Assembly: GCA_036346255.1 (NCBI GenBank)
Contig: CM070622.1
Span: 29,228,751 to 29,292,750 of the forward strand
Origin: Ampelocalamus luodianensis
Lineage: Eukaryota > Streptophyta > Magnoliopsida > Poales > Poaceae
Direction: 5' to 3'
DNA: 64,000 nucleotides
The notes beneath the pieces were generated by a model, which did no database searches, had not been told where the DNA came from, and worked only from the letters and a program-made list of their open reading frames with translations. Within the stretch, counting starts at the first letter, position 1. Each line of letters begins with the position of its first letter. A program made the position numbers and the translations under genes. Below are positions 36,139 through 47,090 of the stretch, in pieces.

Positions 36139-36735
36139 ACAGGAACTGAACAACCTGCTTGTGTATTCTCCCTTTGCCTCACGACATCTGGTTGAACTCC
36201 AGGTGAGATGTGGTGTCTACCATGGACTGTTCAATACTTTCTCGATCAAGTGTCGAATAACTTCATGTGGTCGACACTTCGACCACTTGTGGCATGGCCA
36301 TGCACTTTCTTTATTCGATCACAACGAGGGGCCCAGAGATATCTCTCCCGTTATGTTAGGAGGGGCAAATCTCATATCTGACCAGTCACATTCCTCCGTA
36401 TGTTTCATAGCATACCCGAAAGCTATCTTTATAACTACCCATTCATTTGTAGCGTTTGGCAACCCCTAAGAGTGCTATTACACATGTAGGAAACCATGCT
36501 GATATCAGGTCTAAGGATTATACATCATCATTGCTTGAGACCAACTAACGACACATAGAATCATAACAATCTCAATAGTGTCTCAAGGTGGGTCTTATCC
36601 AACACTATGTTCTCTAACTCATTGATCTATATAATTGATGATTCATTCAAGGAACAAGATAAGATATTATCAAATGTTATGAACATAATGAAATATAATC
36701 ATCTCCATGATTGCCTCTAGGGCATATTTCCAACA

Positions 36736-36750
36736 GTCTCCCACTTGCAC
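36736..36750 (-). other. Polypurine tract of copia F
   Basis: The minus strand reads GCAAGTGGGAGAC directly before the LTR start, the usual copia polypurine tract. Confidence 0.75.
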
Positions 36751-36769
36751 TAGAGTCAATCATTTAAGT

Positions 36770-38182
36770 ATCTAATACCGATAGCTCTTGTGTGCGCCTC
36801 ATGCTTTGGCTGTGTGAGAGGCTTTGTCAACGGATCAGCAACATTTAAATCCGTATGAATTTTAAATCCGTATGAATTTTGCATATCTTAACATCTCCTC
36901 TATCCACCAATTCGCGAATAAGGTGGTAACGCCTGAGTATATGCTTGGACTTCTGATGGGATCTAGGCTCCTTAGCCTGTGCAATGGCTCCATTATTGTC
37001 ACAATAGAGATCCATTGGGCCCGAGGCACTTGGAACCATACCCAATTCAGCAATAAAATTCCTTATCCAAACACCTTCCTTCGCAGCTTCAGAAGCCGCA
37101 ATGTACTCGGCCTCCGTCAGAGAATCAAGAACCGCCCCTTGCTTGCAACTTTTCCACGCTCACCGCTCCTCCATTCAAAATGAATACATAACCGATTGCG
37201 AACGATAATCATCTTTGTCGGTTTGGAAGCTTGTATCGGTGTAACCATTTACAACAAGCTCTTCATCACCGCCATAAACTAGGAACGCATCCTTAGTCCT
37301 TCTCAAGTACTTAAGAATGTTTTTCATAAATGTCCAGATGACCTTCACCGGATCACTTGGTATCTACTGTAACACTTAGAGCATATGATACATCCGTCGA
37401 GTACATATCATGGCATACATGATGGATCCAATAGCTGAAGCATATGGAGTACCATTCATACGGTCTCGCTCATTAGTTGTCGAAGGACACTGACTCTTGC
37501 AAAGACTTATGCCATGTGACATAGGCAAGAACCCTTTCTTGGCATCCTGCATGCTGAACCGAATCAACATCTTGTCAACATAAGTACTTTGGCTTAATCC
37601 AATTAGCCTTCTTGATCTATCTCTATAGATCTTTATTTCTAAGATATATGATGCCTCTCCTAGGTCCTTCATAGAAAAACTATTTTTCAATGATACCTTA
37701 ACAGATTCCAGCATTGGAATGTCATTCCCGATCAATAATATGTCATCTACATATAAGATCGTAATAACGAGGGCGCCCCACTAACCTTCATGTAAACACA
37801 AGGTTCTTCTTTGTTCTTGATTTAAACCAAACCTTTTGATCTCCTCATCAAAACGTATATTCCAACTCCGAGATGCTTGCTTCAACCCATAAATGGACTT
37901 TTGAAGTTTGCATACTTTCGTAGCATTCTTTGGATCGACAAAACCTTCAGGCTGTGTCATGTACACATCCTCACTTAGGTTTCCATTAAGGAAAGCCGTT
38001 TTGACATCCATTTGCCATATCTCATAGTCGAAATATGCAAAGAATGCTAGAATGATCCGTATAGATTTAAGCATCGCTACCGGTGAGAAAGTCTCATCGT
38101 AGTCAACCCCTTGAACTTGTCGAAACCCTTTTGCGACTAGTCGAGCTTTATGAATGTGAACATTTCCATCCATATCAATCTT
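36770..38182 (-). pseudogene. Copia F reverse transcriptase and RNase H
   Basis: The minus-strand frame 38173-37781 begins KARLVAKGFRQVQGVDYDET (after about ten residues) and has WQMDVKTAFLNGNLSEDVYM and IYGLKQASRSWN. After a frame break the catalytic LYVDDILLIGND lies at about 37730-37760. SMKDLGEASYILEIKIYRD and YASAIGSIMYAM continue to 37376. The RNase H follows in pieces (SLTEAEYIAASEAAKEGVW near 37080-37120, then MDLYCDNNGAIAQAKEPRSH). A 17-bp direct duplication of AAATCCGTATGAATTTT lies at 36846-36879. The first RT blocks are missing because the element is truncated. This is the RVT_2 copia RT order. Confidence 0.92.
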
Positions 38183-38184
38183 TG

Positions 38185-38600
38185 AATCCTCCTGCCACTG
38201 TCGTCGAACTCTTCGAGATGGTTGATAGATATGCGACTATCGCTGAAGTAATCAAGTGGAACAACACCATTGACCGCGAGGACAACATCCCTCAAGAGGC
38301 AAGCAAAAGTGGTAAGAAGAAGGACAAAAAGGTTAAGAAATCCAAGAACAAGGCGAAGAGACATAAATCTCCAGCCACTGGTTCTAAGGAGGTCTTAGCC
38401 GTAAGTGAGAAGGAGCTGCGTGACTCTAAACAAAATTCTGATCGAAGCAAAGGTAAGCGCCCTGATCGGAAGAACGACAAACCCAGGTGGTGTCCTTTTC
38501 ACAAAAAAGGACATGACCTTCGCAACTGCCGAGTTTTTCTATGAAAACTCGAAGACTATTACTCTGGCACAGGGTCACTTCCTACTCTTGAACAGGTAGG
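38185..38600 (+). pseudogene. Element G gag, C-terminal part with zinc knuckle
   Basis: Reads PPATVVELFEMVDRYATIAE, then a Lys-rich linker (KSGKKKDKKVKKSKNKAKRH), then WCPFHKKGHDLRNCRVFL. The CX2HX3HX4C knuckle is the variant zinc finger seen in this lineage instead of CCHC. A frame break at about 38543 separates it from the protease frame. It resumes gag of G directly after the truncated copia F. Confidence 0.85.
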
Positions 38601-38640
38601 TCAAAAAAGTGGACGAAAGGAGTCGGATAACGATGAGGAG

Positions 38641-39330
38641 ATGTCAATTCAGGATCCACAACACACCATCGATCACATCTATGGGGGATCATCGGCATAT
38701 GAGTCAAGGCGACAGCTTAAAGCTGTCGAGCGCGAGGTAAACACAATCGACTCTCCTCTTGTCAATAAGGTGCTGAAGTGGTCAGAAGTCACCATCTCTT
38801 TCGAGAAGGGTGACCGTCTGATCCCTTCGACTAGACCAGGTCGATTTCCAATTGTGGTCGAACCCACCAACAACAATTGTCGAGTAAATCGAGTATTGGT
38901 TGATGGCAAAAGCTCGTTAAACATACTGTTTACGAGTACACTGGATGAGAGGCAGGTTACCAGGACAAAGGTAAGGCCGGTACGATACTCTTTCCATGGA
39001 ATCATACCGAGGCCTTCGGCCAAACCAATTAGCCAAGTTTCTCTTCCTTTAACATTTGGTTCAACAAGTAATTTCAGGACAGATAAGATCTCCTTTGATG
39101 TGGTCGATTTCGATACGGCATATAACGCCATACTCGGACGATCAACTTTGGGAAAATTCTTAATAGCTGCTCACTATAGGTATCAATGTCTTAAGATGCC
39201 AGTTCCCAAAAGAGTAATCACAATTTATTATGACAAGAAGATGACGCATTCCTGCTACCGTCAGTCCCTCGAGATGGTTGGACAGATACCAACTCGAGAT
39301 GAAAGTCAGCCTTCGACTAGCAAGTAGAAG
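38641..39330 (+). pseudogene. Element G protease region (228 open codons)
   Basis: An uninterrupted frame reading IDHIYGGSSAYESRRQLKAV, then NRVLVDGKSSLNILFTSTLD and FDTAYNAILGRSTLGKF. The pattern LVDGxSSLNILF followed by YNAILGR is the aspartic protease of Tat-like gypsy elements (catalytic Asp in VDG). The residue after the Gly is Lys where Gly or Ala is usual. It ends in a TAG at 39326, in a Ser/Lys-rich linker, just before the RT part. The start Met is arbitrary, since the natural protein is a polyprotein. Confidence 0.85.
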
Positions 39331-39379
39331 CCTAAAGCTGCACTAAAGCCGAACGACCAAGTCAAGCAGGTTCCTCGAA

Positions 39380-40450
39380 GACTGTTCACATCAGGGATTC
39401 TTACATCAGGGATTCTTTCGACCCCAAATAGAAAGACGCCCTCATCACTTTCCTTCGAGCAAACGCAGATGTCTTCACGTGGCAAGCATCCGACATGCCC
39501 GGAGTCCCTAGGGAAGTCATTGAGCACAGGCTAGCCTTACGGCCTGATAAAGTACCTATAAAACAAAAGTTATGGAGATTTGCCCCTGATCGACGAGATG
39601 TTATTAGATCAGAATTGGACAAGTTGCTTAAGGCAAGCTTCATAAGAGAAGTCAATCACCCAGAGTGGTTAGCCAACCCTGTAATGGTTAGGAAGTGAAA
39701 CGACAAATGGCGTATGTGCGTATACCTCACTGATCTTAATAAAGCTTGTCTAAAAGATGATTTTCCTTTACCTCGTATCGATCAGTTGGTCGATTCTACT
39801 TCTGGTTGTGAAATATTAAGCTTACTAGATGCATACTCTAGTTACCACCAGATCAATATGTGTCGAGAAGATGAAGAAAATACCACATTCATTACACCGT
39901 TTAGAATATTTTGCTATGTCAAAATGCCATTTAGTTTAAAGAATGTTGGAGCTTCTTTTCAGCGTTTGATGCAAATGAATTTTTCACCTCAACTAGGCGA
40001 AATTTCGAAGTCTATGTTGATGATTTAGTCGTAAAAAGCAGCAAACGGCTTAATCATACCACAGACCTGCAAAAAACATTCAACAACCTCAGAAAACACC
40101 GTTTGAAACTCAATCCCGAGAAGTGTGTGCTCGGAGTCTCTTTAGGAAAATTGCTTGGATTCTTAGTCTCTGCACGAGAAATCGAAGCAAATCCTGAAAA
40201 GATAAAGGCCATTATGCAAATGCGCCCCCCGACCATGAAAAAAGAAGTTCAGAAACTCACAGGATGCATGGTGGCATTAAGTCGTTTCATCACACGCTTG
40301 GGAAAAAAGGACTACCTTTCATCGAACTTCTAAGGAAGCACGAGGGTTTCGAGTGGTCAGAAGAGGCTAACGTAGCCTTTGAGGATGTCAAGAGGTGTCT
40401 TACGAGTGCTCCTGTTCTGGTATCTCCAAACCAGGAGAGACGCTCTTAAT
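39380..40450 (+). pseudogene. Element G reverse transcriptase
   Basis: Frame 39495-39698 carries KQKLWRFAPDRRDVIRSELD and FIREVNHPEWLANPVMVRK, then a TGA. Frame 39714-40028 continues MCVYLTDLNKACLKDDFPLP, SLLDAYSSYHQINM and FITPFRIFCYVKMPF. After a shift EVYVDDLVVKSSKRLNH holds the YVDD catalytic site (about 40014-40025), followed by LNPEKCVLGVSLGKLLGFLV and LTGCMVALSRFITRLGKK. One more frame change leads to GFEWSEEANVAFEDVKRCLT. RT of the gypsy type, all main blocks present, broken by two stops and two frameshifts. Confidence 0.92.
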
Positions 40451-41340
40451 TTATCTAGCTGTCACGCCACAGGCAGTGAGCGCAATATTGATCGTAGAAC
40501 GTGAAAACATACAACGACCAGTTTACTACGTTAGTGAAGTTTTACACGGGCCTAAGGGGCAATACCCTTAGGTCCAAAAACTTCTATATGCTCTCCTCAT
40601 GTCTTCGAGAAAACTGCGGCATTATTTTCAGGTGCACAAACTAGGTGTGTCGTCTGAGTTTCCCTTGGGAGCGATCCTCCAAAATAGGAAAACAGCGGGA
40701 CGCATGGCAAAATGGTCAGTCGAACTTGGGGAGTTCGACATCCATTTCGTATCCCGAACGGCCATTAAATCCCAGATCTTGGCAGACTTTGTTTCCGAAT
40801 GAACAAATCCTAAACCTGTTCAGGATCCCTAATATGATTCCCACAACCAGTGGACGATGTACTTTGACATGTCACTTACTATAAGTGGCTCGGGGGCTGG
40901 GGTGGTCCTGGAATCTCATACTAGAGAGACCTTAAAATATGCCATACAATTAAACTTTTAGGCCACTAACAACGTGGCAGACTACGAAGGTTTGCTAGCT
41001 GGCACACAAGCCACGAAAGCGCTCTCGATTCACTGACTACTTGTGAGCGGAGACTCTCAACTGGTCGTGAATCAAGTCGGAAAATAGTACCAGTGCTCTA
41101 ATCCGACAATGTCTCGGTATTTATCGGAAGTCCAAAAGCTTTAAAAGCATTTTCTTGGTTTTGAGGTACAATTTATCTTTTGAAAGGATAATTTCCTCGC
41201 AGACCAACTTGTTGTATAGCTTCTTCCCGATCCATAGTACCAAAAGGAGTTTTCTTGGAGCAACTCCAGAAGGCGTCCCTGGTCGAAGAACCAGAGATGT
41301 CTCCTATTGAGACAGCCTCTCTAGAATACGAGGATACCTA
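40451..41340 (+). pseudogene. Element G RNase H domains
   Basis: Starts in LAVTPQAVSAILIVERENIQ and RPVYYVSEVLHGPKGQYP, then a TAG, then MSSRKLRHYFQVHKLGVSSE and FDIHFVSRTAIKSQILADFV. After another TGA the second RNase H-like fold follows with MYFDMSLTISGSGAGVVLES (Asp kept, the usual Gly replaced by Met). It then reads VADYEGLLAGTQATKALSIH, with stops at several Gln or Trp positions. Many stops look like C-to-T changes in CAG/CAA/TGG, the decay expected of methylated, silenced copies. Confidence 0.85.
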
Positions 41341-41341
41341 G

Positions 41342-42550
41342 ATGACTCCCATCTACGAGTATCTTCAGACGGGTTTCGTACCCAATGATGATCTCGAGGC
41401 AGATCGATTATCTCGGAAGGCCAAAACGTATACTTTGGTCGAAGGTGTTCTCTATAAAAGAAGCACTCAAGGGGTGCTCATGCGATGCATTCCGCAGAGC
41501 GAATGGTTAAAACCCCTTCATGACATACACGAAGGCATCTGTGGGACTCATGCTTCCTACAGAACGCTGGTCAGTAAGGCCTTTCGTTAAGATTTCTATT
41601 GGCCAATAGCCCTCTACGATGCCAAGGAGCTGATTAAAAAATGTGTACAATGCCAGTTTCATAGCAGGAAAATACACCAACCGGCTCAGGCAATACAAAC
41701 AATCTCTCTATCTTGGCCTTTTGCGACCTGGGTCTCGATATCCTAGAACTGTTACCCAGAGCTCCAGGTGGATTCGAATTCCTTTTTGTGGCTATTGATA
41801 CGTCCACAAAATAGATAAAAGCCGAACCTGTGATTGGGATAACAACGGAAGCAGCAAAAAGGTTCATGATGAGATGCGTGATAACTCGATTTTGGGGTAC
41901 CTAGTTGAATAATCACAGATAATGATAAGCAATTTTTGAGCGCAAAATTTCAAAAATTTTGCGATGAGTTGGGTACCAAGTTGTATTACGCTTTCGTCGG
42001 CCACCCCCAATGCAATGGGGCGGTCAAAAGAGCGAATGGCCAAATAATGCAGGGAATTAAAACTCGAGTCTTCAACCAGCTTGTCAAGCGCTCGGGGGCT
42101 TGGGTACAAGAATTACCCTCAGTATTATGGGCAATTCGTATGACTGCTAGTCGGGCTACAGGTGAAACACCTTTCTTTCTAGTTTTTGGTGCCGAAGCTA
42201 TGCTTCCGCCAGAGCTAAAGATCAGGTCGGCACGAGTCGAAAATTTTAATGATTCCGCCCAAGAACAATTTCTAGCGGACGACATCAACCTACTCGAAGA
42301 GAAGAGAAACCAGGCTTTAATCCATTCAGTAGTCTACCAACAAGCTCTGCGCAGGTACTACGATTGTAAGGTCCAACCTCGCAGCCTCGTTGTAGGTGAC
42401 TTAGTATTGAGGCTTATCCAATCCTAGTCTAATCGGAATAAATTTTCCCCCAAGTGGGAAGGTCCTTACACTGTGGTCGAAGTTACGCGTCCAGATTCGG
42501 TACGACTAGCAATGGAGGATGGCCGAGTTCTCTCAAACTCTTGGAACATC
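41342..42550 (+). pseudogene. Element G integrase, catalytic Glu replaced by Lys
   Basis: MTPIYEYLQTGFVPNDDLEA opens the linker. The HHCC finger is HDIHEGICGTHASYRTLV with CVQCQFH. A frame break and stops interrupt the core from 41720 to 41900. The core resumes with an ITDNDKQFL-like segment (second Asp, shifted frame), KFQKFCDELGTKLYYAFVGH and NGAVKRANGQIMQG. Family members have ERAN at that spot, so the third acidic residue of D,D-35-E is Lys (codon AAA). The C-terminal part reads GETPFFLVFGAEAMLPPELK and ends by about 42550. It could not integrate DNA. Confidence 0.9.
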
Positions 42551-43560
42551 GACTAGTTACGCAAATTCTACGCGTAACAAATTGCCACGACAATAAAATA
42601 TTAGGTTCTTTCTATCTTTATTGTCTTTCTTTGAGTACTGCTTTTATAATTATTCGACCATATTTTATACGCTCAATTTTCATTTACACTGGTTGAAGAA
42701 AGGACACAACAACTAGTCGAAGTCTCTCCTCTCTACACGTAGTCTTGTCCGCTAGAAGGAGCTTCCTAGTATCGCCTTGTTCATAACTTTTGCTGCCAAT
42801 ACAAAGGTTTGGGGCTCAGAAAAGATGGTCGAAAAGTTTTGTTCGACTGCTTTTGGTAAACTTGGTCGGTTTTTAACTGGTCGGAGGAAGAAACACACCT
42901 AGTCGAAGCTTCTCCTCTCTGCATGTGATCCTAGCCACTAGAAGGAACTTCCTAGTGTCGTTCCGTTTCCTACTTTTGCTACCAGGACAAACTTATCGAG
43001 TACACTGAGAAAGGTCGAACGAATTTTTAAAGGTCCTCTAGATGTTTATTTCACTCAAGTTTCTATTCTTGATCTGATTAATCTGGTCGGAGATGGTAAC
43101 ATCACCTAGTCGAAGCCTTTCCTTTCTACACGTGGTCCTGCCCAGTAGAAGCAACTTCCTAACGTCAATTCATTTCTACTCTTTCGACTAGTGCAAGATA
43201 ATCGAGATCGAAAACTATAACTCGAACAAACCTCCCTGTTTTCAGAAACCCTTTTTTCACTATTTCCTTAGTTTATTCAAATAAATTCTTTAGTTTATTC
43301 AAATAAACTAAGTAAATAGTCGGGGGCTAGGATAAAGTTATAAACATGACTTCAATTCTTAGTCTTGGTTTCTTTTTCCGTTCATTATCTTACGAGTTAC
43401 TAACTACTCTACAAGATGATTTGCAGGAAAAAGGGAGAAGAAAGGAAGGATTATAGATATCTGGTCTAATCATCTTTTCCATTCATTATCTTATGAGTTA
43501 CTAACTACTCTACGAGATGATTTGCAGGAAAAAAGAAAGATCATATATTTACATCAACAA
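42551..43560. repeat. Post-pol spacer of G with three kinds of direct repeats
   Basis: Three diverged units of about 200 bp carry CTAGTCGAAG, CCTCTCTACACGT (or variants), TAGAAGGA and CTTCCTA (near 42710, 42900 and 43110). A short duplication of TTTAGTTTATTCAAATAAA lies around 43266-43308. A 93-bp duplication with GAGTTACTAACTACTCTAC follows (about 43385-43450 and 43478-43545). At about 43319-43332 CGGGGGCTAGGATAAA resembles the polypurine tract before the 3' LTR. No reading frame on the plus strand. Confidence 0.75.
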
Positions 43561-43591
43561 AAAGCTTGTCTTTACAGGTTCATACTACAGA

Positions 43592-44513
43592 CTACTCTGA
43601 TGAAGGAGATCCTATTTGCATCTCCTCCACGACCTCGCCAATCGATTGCATCTCTTCAATCAATCGCTCCGCTTCTGCTTCAGTGCAGTCGAAGTCGGTT
43701 CCAACCGAATGAGGGTTAAGGTTGGGGTCACGGGCTTTAAACTTTGCTAGGACATAGCTTACAACCCCTTTGACTGCTTCCCTTATCGAGTTGGTCTGGT
43801 TGGTCTTCAGAGTGGTTACCAACTCTTACAAAGTACCGACTTACTCCCCAATGGCACTCGTATGGGCAGCTATCGTGTCTTCACAAAGGGTGACCTTTTC
43901 AGCACGTAGCCCACCGAGTACGTTGTTCAAGAGTGAGATGTTGTCTTGAAAATTGACTTTCATCGACTTCATCTCCTCTTAGGTACAAGTCGAAGCCTCC
44001 TAGAGTCAATTTATTTCAACCAATCGCTCTGAAAGGAGTGGGGTTGGTTAGATAAAAAGACTCTAAGGGATAAAAAACAATTTATTATCAGGTAAGAGAT
44101 TACTTACCCACTAATTGAGAATCTAATCTCTCAATTTCCTGATCTTTGTCCTTGGCAATGCGGACGATTTCATGAACGACCAGGGACTTTTCTTTAACTT
44201 CAGTCTGAAGAGTCCCCACTTCGGCTTCTTTTTCTAAAAAAAGGAGGGAACGAGAAGTTAGGAAGGTAAAGGCCAATTTCACAAGCAGTCGTAACTTCAA
44301 AGGCGTACTGTTTATTTTTTCCTACAATGGTTGGGTTGTAGAGTTGGCCTCCTGAAGCTTCTTCAGAAGGCTATGTACTTCATCCCTTAACATTTTCATC
44401 TCGGCTTTTTCGTAGTCGAGCGAATCAGCTAGGGTCTTTTCATCACTCTTGAACCTGAAAATGTTAAGGGTAGACATGAACACAGAGGCAAGAGGTTCTA
44501 TAACCATCCTCAT
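43592..44513 (-). pseudogene. Antisense accessory ORF of G, coiled-coil and C-terminal segments
   Basis: Three minus-strand frames that look like consecutive exons: 44513-44322 (LADSLDYEKAEMKMLRDEVH, LLKKLQEANSTTQ), 44300-44100 (KEAEVGTLQTEVKEKSLVVH, DKDQEIERLDSQLVGK) and 43822-43592 (GVVSYVLAKFKARDPNLNPH, CTEAEAERLIEEMQSIGEVV). The heptad-like Leu/Glu/Lys pattern predicts a coiled coil, and the last segment is an acidic helical tail. Antisense accessory ORFs of unknown role are known from Tat-lineage elements. The gaps between frames could be introns. I do not know its function. Confidence 0.6.
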
Positions 44514-44514
44514 A

Positions 44515-44621
44515 GTCGTGAGTCTTTATGCGACTACTACGTGATCGTAAGTTCTTCTACGATCACTTTTGGTCGTAAATTTTTCTACAACCAGTACCAA
44601 GTCGTAAGGATTTCTACGACA
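44515..44621. repeat. TACGAC dyad array in the accessory-ORF spacer (a)
   Basis: About four units like those of the LTR (GATCGTAAG...CTACGATC, AGTCGTAAGG...CTACGAC) lie between two open segments of the antisense ORF, where an intron would be. Confidence 0.75.
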
Positions 44622-45022
44622 ATCCCCATGAGTACTGTATGAGTAGTCAAAACATAAAATGATTACGAGCATCAGTGACTCACCACCTCTCTGCTTGCTC
44701 ACAGAGTACTGCTTTCTCTTGTCGTAGCTTAACAAGTTGCCGGTTGTACTTGCAAACCATGGTAATTTGTTCCAAAACTTTCTGCAAGAAAGAAAGAACA
44801 TGAGAAGCAAGGATAAAACCATACTTATAGGTATCGTCAGATACTTACGTTCATGCTCATACAAGCGAACATGGAGACTATCCTTGTCGGATCTTTCAGT
44901 CCATCCATCTCCTCGACACGTTTCCACCAAACCCTTTCGAAACGTTCATCATCGAAAACATCCCCACAGTTGGGAATGTTACTAGAATGACGGACTCGAT
45001 CACGAGATCTATAGGCAGAAGA

Positions 45023-45902
45023 TCATGCGATGGAAGCAAGGCCAAAGAAATCAGAGCAGAAGTTAAAGTACTCCTCCTCTTCTGATTCAGTGACGGTAGC
45101 CCCGCCATGAGGACCGGGAAGAACGTCCTCGACAACCTCCTTACCAGCATGGTGGTTGGAGCTCTTACCACCACCTTCTCCTGACATCTTCGTCACGACC
45201 TCCACTATCTCCGCCTCCATCCCTACGACTGCATCAATGGTCGTAGCAACTTTAGTTGCGACAACTTCTTCCACCACGGGAATAGTGGCTGACACTTCGG
45301 CCACTACCGCTGTCGTACCTTCATTTACTGAAGAAGTGGCAGCGGACTTCTCAGTAGAAGCATCCTTGGGGGCTAAAGGAGTTGGGCTAAGATCACAAAA
45401 CAGATAGCAAGTTAATTCATGAAAAACAAAAGGTAAATGGTGTTCTTTCACTTTTGTTTTTTACATACCTCTGTATCCTGGACCTAACCAGAAACTTGGA
45501 AGCAACCTTCCCAACGAAAGATTTCTTCGACTTATTCTCGACAACTTCTGGTCGAGATTCACTCAGGGGATCAGGAGTCACCGCTTCGTGACCCTCCTGA
45601 CTCCCCGAGTGGCCGAGATCTTTCTCGACCACTTCAAAAGCACTGCTCTCCTCGACCTCAGGCTCTACTGGAGCAACATTTTCCTTCACAAAAGATATGA
45701 AGCTTTTCCAGTTCTCCTTATCTAGCTGCTTTACAAAACCAAAGGAAGCAGAAACTGCGAAAGTCTTATTGTTGTAATAAAAGGGTACCTTGGCCTTTAC
45801 AAGTAAATGTCTTTTGGTTGGAGGAGTTTTTGCTTGCTCCGTTTGCGCCGCTGCCCTAACGACCACCAATGCGACCTCCGCGTCGTCTTCGCGATCTTCC
45901 AT
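45023..45902 (-). pseudogene. Antisense accessory ORF of G, acidic low-complexity segments
   Basis: The minus-strand frame 45902-45417 starts MEDREDDAEVALVVVRAAAQ, has LVKAKVPFYYNNKTFAVSAS and LDKENWKSFISFVKENVAPV, then becomes acidic with Ser/Pro. Frame 45451-45023 is an Ala/Val/Thr/Glu-rich linker (VAEVSATIPVVEEVVATKV) ending ESEEEEYFNFCSDFFGLASI. The mirror plus-strand frame at 45156-45407 is a shadow. Upstream of the first Met the minus strand reads TTTTAATAG, a possible splice acceptor. Family role unknown. Confidence 0.55.
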
Positions 45903-45946
45903 GCCTACTTTCTATTAAAATCAGAAAAAAAGAACATTACTAAAGT

Positions 45947-46057
45947 GGTCGTGAGTCTTTCTACGATCACTCGCCGGTCGTAAGTTCTTCTATGACCAGC
46001 CCATAGTCGTAAGTTTCTTCTACGATGAATCTTCTAGTCGTAAATCCTTCTATGACT
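45947..46057. repeat. TACGAC dyad array in the accessory-ORF spacer (b)
   Basis: About four GTCGTAAG...CTACGA(C/T) units lie immediately upstream (minus-strand sense) of the segment that starts at 45902. A further pair lies at 47357-47400. Confidence 0.75.
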
Positions 46058-46299
46058 ATAAAAGCCTAAGGATGAAGTCGATTACCTTTAGGCGCTCCAC
46101 CTTTTCCTCTACGGTCAAAACCACAAGAATTTGAGGAGCTGCTACATTTGATGGACTTTTCTCACAGATGAGTTTGACACGGGCGTCAATCTCCGCCTGT
46201 GAAAGATTTGTGCAATCAAATAGCATGGTCAACAGACCTGATCAGGACTAACCAAAACCAGAGTCAAGAATGAGAATTTCACTTACCCTCCTAGTAGTC

Positions 46300-47090
46300 C
46301 CTAGTCGGGTCTGTTGTCCCTGAGTACCTCCACATGGGAGGAACTCGTTTCTTCAGGGGACTAATGCGGCGGGTGATGAAGTCCTTCACCATGTGCCATC
46401 CGGTAAGTCCCCCCACCTTGAAGTCTTTTGTAGTTTGAATATAGGGGGCGATCCGGTCAAGATCCTAGGGAGTCGAATCCTAGGAAAAAATCCTCTCAGC
46501 AGCATTTCTAATAAATGAAAGGCTGTCTTCCTCGGTGACCTCCCAGTAGAACCACTTCTTCTTCCACCCTGGCCATGAAGACCGGGTGAACATCTGAATG
46601 TACTCCTTCGACTTCCCGTCATGGAGCTTCAAACCGCAACTCCCAGCAATTTCGACTTGTCGAGCCATCCCATAATAATATTAGAAAAGCTCGTGGTCCG
46701 CCGGAATCCACAGGTATGCCTCACACAGATACACGAATACGCTTAACATTGTGATGGAATTAGGACCAAGATTCACTAATTCCACCCCAAAGTGCTCGAG
46801 TACGAGCGTGAGAAAAGAGTGAGCAGGCAATCGAAGGCCGCACTCACAATACGCCTAGAAGACAGGGATTTGCCCAGTCTCCCCCGACGACCAATGTTGT
46901 CCAACCGCCAAAATCCACTTCACGAGTACCTTCTCGGGAATCTTCTCGGTAGCAACAAAATAGTTCATCTTCGCGTGTCCATCTCCGATTCGGCCCACTC
47001 AGAGACGGTCCTGGCCATTTTTTTCTCACGAAAAGGAGATTTGGATTTCGAAAAGCTTCAAGAAAGTGCATAGTTTTTCCTAGTGGCAGA
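46300..47090 (-). pseudogene. Antisense accessory ORF of G, N-terminal domain (PF04195-like)
   Basis: On the minus strand, in broken frames: LGPNSITMLSVFVYLCEAYL followed by WIPADHELF (about 46690-46770), then MARQVEIAGSCGLKLHDGKS and WPGWKKKWFYWEVTEED (46668-46500), then VGGLTGWHMVKDFITRRISP near 46400. This resembles the 'putative gypsy type transposon' domain often annotated in grasses (Pfam PF04195), in which LGPN-x5-FVxLCEAFLGI and FYW are recurrent. Assignment is from memory of the family pattern and needs a profile search. Frameshifts and stops make it non-functional. Confidence 0.6.

Larger units (their letters stand above)
35204..36735 (-). repeat. 3' LTR of copia F (1532 bp)
   Basis: Minus-strand start TGTTGGAAATATGCCC, end GCGATCCAACA. 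A minus-strand TATA box lies at 35583-35592. It contains a TACGAC-rich tandem segment. It is the same family as solo LTR H (47774-53595) in opposite orientation. Confidence 0.88.
35204..38182 (-). mobile_element. Ty1/copia element F, 5'-truncated, inside gag of G
   Basis: On the minus strand it retains the RT, RNase H, polypurine tract and a complete 3' LTR (36735 down to 35204). It lacks the 5' LTR, gag, protease, integrase and the first part of RT. The break at about 38182 joins RT directly to gag of G, and the neighbouring gag segment is also lost, so one deletion removed the right half of F with flanking host sequence. The LTR start TGTTGGAAATATGCCCTAGA is that of the Angela/BARE-type grass copia group. 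Confidence 0.88.
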
